From Nelumbo lutea (lineage: Eukaryota > Streptophyta > Magnoliopsida > Proteales > Nelumbonaceae): a stretch of DNA of 64,000 nt. The notes under the pieces were generated by a model that ran no database searches, had not been told where the DNA came from, and was given only the letters and a program-made list of their open reading frames with translations. The stretch is from contig JAKGHH010000008.1 in the NCBI GenBank assembly GCA_022828595.1, positions 4,648,728 through 4,712,727 of the forward strand. Direction: 5' to 3'. Positions 37,401 to 46,400 of this stretch are shown here, one piece after another; the first letter of the stretch is position 1, and every line of letters starts with the position of its first letter. Made by a program: the position numbers and the translations under genes.

Positions 37401-40400
37401 AGGGTACACTTAGGATTGGATCCCAAGATTTTTCTCAATTTGACCACCTCCATTACCTTGGCTCGATAATCCATAACAAGGGTGAGATCAAGGAGGATGT
37501 TGACCATAGAATTAGAGCAGGATAAGCAAAATAGAGGGTGCATCCTGACTCTTACATGATAGAAGAATACCACTAAGGCTAAAAGGAAGATTTATAAAAT
37601 AGCTACGAGGCAAGTAAAGTTTTTATGGAGTAGTGTTGGGCAATCAAGAAGCAATACGTCCAAAAGATGAGTATGGCGGATATGCAAAAGTTGAGATGGA
37701 TGAGTAGAAAAACTTGAGAGGATAGGATCATAAATTAATTTATTTAAAAGAACCCAGGAGTGGCTCTAATAGGTGATAAAATGAGGGAAAGTAAACTAAG
37801 ATGGTGTGGATAGGTGTAGAGAAGACCATCTACAAAACCAGTAAGAAGTGATCAATTTAACAATGAATACGGTACTTGCTAGAATGCTCGAATCAGGGGT
37901 ATTTTGGTCATTCTGGTTTATCTTCTTGAAAGAGAAAGGTCTATTGTATCTGAGTTTAAGTTATGTGTCCCATCTTCTATGAGGGACAAAATAGTCCTTC
38001 TTGTAACTCTAAGTTTTTTGAATAAATTCAAGTGGGTCGGCTAGGAGAGATGATTTTTTACATTCTCTCTTCTAGTTTGGCCAAATATTCTTCTTCTTCT
38101 TTCTCTTTTCTTTCTTCTTTCTTCTTCTATACTTTGACCTAGAATCTACTAGGGTTTACTCACATGGTATTAAAGCAATAAGGTCTCATGTTCCCTCTTC
38201 TTGTTGCTGTCCTCTTCCTGGGTTCGCCGCCAGCTTCACAGTAATTTTCATCCTTCAGCTGACCTGATTGGAGATTCGATAAAGGGCTAAAAAAAGGAGT
38301 TGTCGTTTTGAGGACCTGGAGGTGAGAATGCCTCTGGCCGGTGCTGTGGTGGTCGTTGAAGTGGTACACTAGACCCTCTATTCAATGTACGAAGAGGGTT
38401 GAACGTAGACAGGTATGAACACTATTGTCGTGTGCTCAAATAATGGACTGTGAATGCTATTTTGTGCTTCAAAAGTTAGTTGTTGTGGAGCTTGGTGAGA
38501 CTAATACGCATATCAGTCATGTTTTTTTTTTCCTTGCTCATATGTGTACTGAAAGAAGAGTCATAGACTGCTGAAGTTCACGACAGTAGTGGGGTGGTGG
38601 TGGTTGTGCCGTGGTGGCTGACATATCTATGATTCTAAATGCTTAAAAGTGAAATCCTAGATCTTGCGTGTAATCAGTTCTACAGTATGAAGAACATGTG
38701 TTCGATGAAATGACTGAGTGATTTCAACCTTGGCGTGTTGATGGCAAATGGTCCTACAGTGTGCAGTCAAGGTGTTTGATGTGTTGACTGAATAATTTCA
38801 GCCTTAGTGTGTAGTGTGTAATGTGCAGTTGAAGAAGTTGGAGTTGGTGGTATCATAAGTGAGATAAGTCCCGTGAAGTGTGTGAGGTTGTGGTGTATAT
38901 TTGAAGGTGAAATAATTAAGATGGCTTCATTTGCAAATGGAAATGACAACAAAACAGGCATCATGCCTTCTCCAGATTATCTAAGTGTTCAAATGACATC
39001 CATCAAGTTGAATTGTGAGAATTATGTTCCATGAGCAAAATCCGTGGAGGTGTTCTTGAAGGCCAAGAGGAAAGTGAAACATGTGAGAAAGGAGAAACCT
39101 CCCTCTAATTCCCCTGGGTTCAGTGACTGGGAACAAGAAGATACACAGATAATGACGTGGCTTTGGAACAGCATGGAACCAAAGATTAGTGTGAACTTCA
39201 TGTTCCTAGATACAGCCAAAAAAATCTGGGATCATGCTAAGAAGTTGTACTCTGGACAAGGCAACACAACTAGGGTATACCAGTTGTACCAAGAGTACAC
39301 CAATTTGAAGCAAGGGAGTCAAAGCTTAGAAGAGTACTATGCAAGTTTTAGGAACATCCGCAATGAGCTCAATGTGTATCACCCTCTAACATCAGATGTC
39401 CAAATCCAGCAACAGCAACAACAACGTGAACAGCTTGATGTGACTAGGTTTCTTGTGGGCTTGAAGGCTAAGTATGAACCAGTCAAAGCACAGATATTGG
39501 GGGGATCCGCTCTCCCCTCACTTGAAGAAGTTTTTGCCCGTCTTAAGAGGACATCCATTGAGCCGGTAGAACATTCTTCCTTCTCTGATAGATCTAGTTT
39601 GGTAGTGACTAAAGGGAGTAGTCGTGGAAGTAGAAGTGGTGGTGGCAGCAGTGGACCTCCAAGCAACCGTGGTGGACACATGTTTAACCGGGCTAGTGGA
39701 CGGACTGGAGGCCGAGAGTTAGGGGGAGGCCATGGAAAAAGGAAGGAGCAATGCTCAGAGAAAGTGTACACATTGTGGCTTAGAGGGGCACACAGTTAAT
39801 TTCTGCTATAATTTGCGTAGTCCACCCAACACTTGGGCTCACCATGCTACATCTAAGAGTAGTAGCACAATTACTGAAAGCCAGCAAACTGACCCAACCC
39901 CCTCCACATCTGCTTGTGCTTCTGGGTAGGAAATGGTGAGTGTACCACGTGCAATATATGAGTAGTTCCTTCAAACATCTCAGTAGAACACCGCTACACT
40001 TGCCCATTCAAGTATGACTTGCTTAGCTTCCAAAGCCTCACCTTGGATCATTGACTCCAGAGCCTCGGACCATATGTTTGGGATTCTTGATGTATTTTTT
40101 TCCCTTTCTTGCTCTTCCAAGTTACAAGATTGCCACCCAGAAATGTACAATACCCTACGGTTGGTCTCCTGTCTGATATAGACCTAGCCCAGTCAGCATC
40201 TATGTACCCTACTATCTCAAGAGTTCCTCCATTTTGGTATAACAAACCACGACCTGGAGCACCCTTTAGGTACTTAACGATTCTTAGAACAGCTTCCCAG
40301 TGAGGAACCCGGGGAAATTGCATAAACTGACTCACCACACACAGCAAATGATATATCTGGTCCGGTAATAGTCAGGTAGTTCAACTTTCCCACCGACCTT

Positions 40401-43400
40401 CTGTATCTTCCAGGATCATCAAACTCTTCACCTGCATCCACACTCAACTTGGCATTGAGTTTTATAGGAGTCTCTGCTGGTTTAGCACCTAACAACCTTG
40501 TTTCTTCAAGTAGATCAAGAACATATTTTCTCTAACATAGGTTGATCCCCTGTTTTGACCTCGCAACCTCTATTCTTAGGAAATACTTCAGCTTCCCCAA
40601 ATCTTTCGTATTGAAGTGGTCCTGTAAGAATTTCTTCGGCCTATCAATTCCATTGTTGTCACTTCCAGTTGTGACAATATCATCCACATACACGATTAGC
40701 AAGATTTTTCCATCCTTTGAGTTATAGCTAAACACAAAATGATCAACCTGACACAGTTTCATCCCAAAGGCCTTCACCACTTCACTGAACCTGCCAAACC
40801 ATGCACGTGGAGATTGTTTCAGTCTATAGATTGCCTTTTTGAGCCTACACATCTTACCAGTCTCCCCCTGAACAACAAACCCTGGTGGTTGCTCCATATA
40901 CACCTCCTCAACAAGATCACCATGTAGGAAAGCATTTTTCATGTAAAGTTGTACGAAAGGCCAATCATACATAGCAACTAACGAAATCAACACCCGAATT
41001 GAACCAATTTTAGCCACAGGAGAGAATGTCTCCATATAGTCCACACCATATAACTGAGAATAGCCCTTGGCCACTAATCTTGCCTTCAATCGTTTCACAC
41101 TGCCATCAGGAAGATACTTCACTATATAGACCCATTTACACCCAGCAGTGTGCTTACCAGGAGGAAGAGTGGTGAGTTCCCACGTGTGATTATGTTGTAG
41201 AGCAGAGAGTTCTTCCATGGCTTGCCGCCACCATGGGGAGGTAAGGGCTTCCTGTACAGTCTTGGAAATGGGAATAGATTAAAGTAATGATATAAACTTG
41301 CAATGAGAAGCAAAAAGGTGAGCATTGGAAACATAGTCTGAAATAAAAAGAGTTCTATAACAATTCTTACAAAGGTTTGGGAACAATACATAGATATGAT
41401 GCCTTGATCAAATTGTTTACTGGTGTGGGCATTTTCATGGATAGAACCCATTTAATGATGGATCCCGATCTTCTAAGCACACAGTATTGTGATAAGTTAC
41501 AAGGGCCCCAGTCCAAAATTTTATGTCCTATTACTCTTGTAGAGGGATACACAAGCCACTCCTGTATATATGATAAGTATTTGTTTAAGGAACCATTTGA
41601 AAACAGCTGAAGTGGCCAAACTAAATGAATTATTGACTTTTCTTAAGAGGTTGTGAGCTCCTTAGAAGCTGAAGCTCAAGTTGGGCTGATTAATATACCT
41701 TCTACTATTTCATTATTTAATTATTTTATCTGCTAAAAGACAAAACAATAAGTCATTCAATTGATCACTTAAGTCATTATCAAATGGCCCCTTAGTGAAC
41801 AGAGTATTGCTTAGCCATTTAGAAGACTAGAGTTCCAAACCTTATAGCTCAATATTATGTCTTTTCTTTTATGTGACACCCTAACCAAGCCAAAGAGCTT
41901 GCAAATCCAACCAAACTTAAACAATCTTGTACTATGCTTTGTTAAGGAATAAACCCCTCAGGATTGGTTTAGGTGGATGAATTTGAATTGGTAATGAGAT
42001 TTGGTGACTTTGGTCAAGTTAGGATTGGCCCTAACCCTGATCCAAGTCAACCAAGTTGAAACTCTTGTTGGGTGCACATAACTATTATATAATGTTTGGG
42101 ATCAGATGTCTCCCTTGCTAGAGGGAACCAACAGAATGGACTTTTACTTGGGGCCTTCACCAGGGAAGTAGGTGGTTTTGTTGGAATTTGATGGTTCTTA
42201 TGCCTGATGGGTGATGCAGGCTGGTTTCAGCCTTTTATCTTCTTTCCCCTGTACATATCTTTAAAAAATTGTGTTTGATCTGTTAATGAAAAATAATTGA
42301 GATCAGGTAATGTCTTGTCAGCTCAGATCACTTAACAAAAATAGCCTATAGCATGGAACAGTGAACTCAAATTAATAGCAATGTCATGGGAAACCTAACA
42401 TCTGATCATGTGTAATTAGTTTCAGCTTGAGCGAAGTGAAGGATTGGGTAGAGCAAAGTCAATTAAATATGTCAAAAATTCTTAGAAGGAGTTACTATAA
42501 GTTGGGCAACGGGTCTTGGTTGAGATTTTGGTTGGACTCTTGGTGTGGTTCAAGGACCTTGGCTGATTCTTACCCTAGTCTTTTCAATGTTGCCATCAAC
42601 AAAGAGGCAACTGTGGCTGATTATTTCTTTGTTTAGGGAAATTCTGGTACCCGGTCTCCCATTTTTAGAAGGAACCTCTTTAATTGGGAAATTGAGAATC
42701 TTGAGGACATGCTCCTCCATCTCCAGAAATTTCAGCGAAATGACTCTGAGGAGGATAGCAGAATTTGGAAGTGGGATAAGAAAGGGAATTTTGCAGTCAA
42801 ATCAATGACGCAACACTTAAGCTTGGGTAACCATTATTTCCCCTACAGAGCTGTTTGGGCACAAAAACTCAAAAAATGCCTTCAAAGGTTGCCTTTCTTG
42901 TGTGGACAGCAGCCCTAGGGAAAAGCCTTACCAAAGATAAGCTAAGTAGGAGAAGTATCTCTCTCACCTCCCCTAATTGCCCTCTGTGCAATGCTGCTCA
43001 GAAGACTGCAGACCATCTCTTTTTGCACTGCCCAGTGAGCAGACTTATCTGGAGTCATTTGATGGTCAACCTCCAGTTGAACCGGGTTTTTCCTAGCACA
43101 GTTTCCAGTTTCCTTAACAGCTGGTTCATTGAAGGCCTCTCCAATAATGGCAAATTAATTTGGGGTATGATACCAGCAACCGTGTTTTGGACTATTTGGA
43201 TGGAGAAGAATAGAAGAATTTTTTAAGGCATATTCTCCCAAATAGATGAAGTAATACACAGCATGCCAGCAAAGGTTCTCTTGGGCAACAGCATCTAATT
43301 TCTCAATCGCTGACCTTTTTGTAATTAATAACTCATAGTTCTTACTGCGGGATTCCCCTAATGTGCACCTTTTCTCAAAAAAGAAAAACAAAAGTCAAAG

Positions 43401-46400
43401 TGTGGGTTTTTTATATCAAGTAAAATCTTGCTCAAGAATAGACAAGAACTAAGAAATTATTTGAGTGCAGCTGAGGAGGTATGCAAGTGGCTAAATGTAA
43501 CCATTAATTTGGTAACTATTGTCATAACAATAGGGTATTTTGTTAAAACTTCCAATTTATCCAAAGAAAAAACCTCGGTAAATTTATATAAGGGCCTTTT
43601 CTAGAGAGAGACTGGGATGTTAAAAAATCAAAGGCTACTGGTTTAGTGAAACAAAGTTCCCAAGGAAAAAAGTTGGCACACTTCAGTCATTTCATATTTG
43701 GGTTCATAACTGCAGTGGTTCTCATCAAAACTCTCTACTTGGGCACTACTGAAGGCTTCTTTAGCATTGCCCCACTGAATGGAGAGATCTAACACAATTT
43801 ACGCATTGTATATCTCATATTTTTTTTAAGTATTGAAATTATAAATTATAATTTCAAAAAAAATCATATTTTACCTTCAAGTTAAAAAGGTATTGAAATT
43901 AGAAATTAAACGCAAAAGAGGGGAAAATAACCTATTTTCCACCATGTATATCTAGGTACCACAATTCTCATCAAATGTCATCCACATTATTAGGCACCAC
44001 CAAAAATTTATTTACTACTGGCTCCCTGAATAGACATAAGTAATGGTGGCCACATCATTCAATAATTTAAAGGAAGAAATAGGAAGAAGAGCAACAAACT
44101 ATGAGTTCTTAAGATTGATGTAGAGAAACTTCAATAATTGAAGTGACAAGCATGAGGAGGGCAATCCTTGTATTGCAAAATCATGGAAACAAGAAAAGGA
44201 TTCACATCATAAGCTCTCAAATATTAAATTATAATGAACTTTAGCTGCTTATAATGCCCCTAGTTTGCAATAAAAGAATTAAAGAATCACAGTGATCACA
44301 AATAAGAAATGCATTTAAAAATCTATATGACGATTTCCCAAAGAAATAAAAGCAATACCTTTAAATTCGTCCTCCCACACACCATAATTATTCGTAAAAG
44401 GAAGATCTGGTCCAACGAGGCCAACTTTTAAGCCTAACTTAGCCGATTCTGCAGCCAAAGAGAGGCCAGCCGGACCACAACCAATCACTACCAAATCAAG
44501 TATAGACTCTCCAACAGTTATTGATGGCAACTGCATCATGGATAAGTAATCAGGGATGTTATTGAAGTAATGAGAAGAAGAAGAAGAAGAAGAAGAAGAA
44601 TGCAGGTGCATAGTAGAAGTGTAACAGTAATACCATCTTAAAAAGACATAAGAAAATAGAAAATGAAAACTCACTTTCTACTATCCTATATGGTTTGTCT
44701 CCCTATTAACAAACCATCACACAACCCAAAAACTCAACTACTATCCTAGATGTTAGATCCCCAATACAAGTTTTAACTTTGAACAACCCCTCTAGCTAGG
44801 GAGTCCGCCACATAGATCTGAGTATCCAGTTAAAGCTCAAAAGTCAGAACTAGTAGAATTACCTATTCTAAAGGGACCAGAATGAACCATAAAAACATCA
44901 CTTCCATAGTTGGTGAACACCCTATTACTGAATATCTTGGGTTGCCAACTGTTTCTAACCATCACTTCCATAGCTCAAAAGTCAGAACTAGTACATGCAA
45001 TCAGTATGATTTCTTTACTCTATCAAGAAAAGTGGGAGTTTTAAACAATCTATTCAGAAAAAAAAAAAGAGTTGTGAACAAAATAAACTATGAAAACTTG
45101 GTCATAACACCGTATTGAACTCAATGGCATATGAACAAGAAACAATTTTCAGAAATTGATCCTCCTCAGAGACAAGTCAGTATGCCTGAGATGATGTCTA
45201 TATTAGCAACTTGCATAAAATAGACAAGCAAATTATAACTTTGATAGATTGCAGTGTTCATACCCAGACCATAGTTGTCAAAGTGTCGCCTAGGCAACAA
45301 GGCACCTATGGAGGATCATCACGCTTAAGTGCCTACAAGGCACTATAAAATATTTTTATTTTTATTTTTTAAGATTATAATAATAAACTAGACATTATTA
45401 AACTATATTATTAATTTTGTGGGTTTAAATACTAGTTTCCTTTTATTGTTTTCATATTTGTTAGGGTTCAAACAACATGCATGTTAGCTTATGCTGTCTT
45501 GAACCCTTGAAGACTTAAAAGTTGAACAATAAGCAATGAAGAACTTAAATTTTTGTCCAATCATGAATATGTTGAATTTTTTATGATGGATCTTAATTGT
45601 AACATGATTCCAAACAGTTTAGGGGGGTGTAGAAAAAGATAACAAGTCACCATTATGGGGTGATTGGGGTACCTAACACTATCATTCTTTTAAATATATC
45701 CAATTCCTTTTTCAAATCAATAAAATTTACCTATTACCAATCAAAAAATATGTTGATTCTCTATGTTTTTATATGAAATTTATATGTTATATGAAGATTA
45801 TTGATAATTATTATCCTCATCTTGGCACTTTGAGAACCATGACCAAGGCCCTAGTTTGAGGTCTTTCTGGGTTCGGGCCTGGATATGAAACAAGTGGTTC
45901 AAGACCCAAGCCTACCAAATGATCATAAATAATTAGGTTTGTGGAAATTGATAAAGGGAAAAAGTGGATTTACTCTCTTCCCCCACACAAATTTCAACAT
46001 TCATATGCTAAAATATTTATGAGTATTTTCTAACCAATTCCAGTGATGGACCCAGTTCTTAAAGGGTCTTAAATCTATGGGCCCAAGTTCGAAGAAATTA
46101 TGCTCGACACCAATTTTTGTCCACACAAACCCAACTAACTAGACCAGGTGTGTTGGGTATCAAGGTAACCACCACCACCCCTATGCTGGATGGAGTATGG
46201 TGCCAGCTGTTGAGTTGCATTAAGTACTCTATTAACCTTTTAATGAAGAGAATTTTTATTATTGAGAAAGAGTATTGCAATAAAACATCCATCTCTTCAA
46301 TTTACATGAAAACATCAAAAAGGCAAAATAAAATGAAAAATAAAGAAAGAAAAAATCCACCATATATCAGCATTGACAATATAATTAGACCCAAAAGATC

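Noticed and set aside
39379..39771. 130-codon proline-rich minus-strand frame
   Set aside because: Antisense of the Gly/Arg-rich copia gag tail; proline richness is the complement of glycine codons.
44315..44674. A separate 119-codon protein with a dinucleotide-binding motif
   Set aside because: It is LCYE exon 2 (44359-44530) read into flanking intron. The Ser run comes from the intronic GAA microsatellite.
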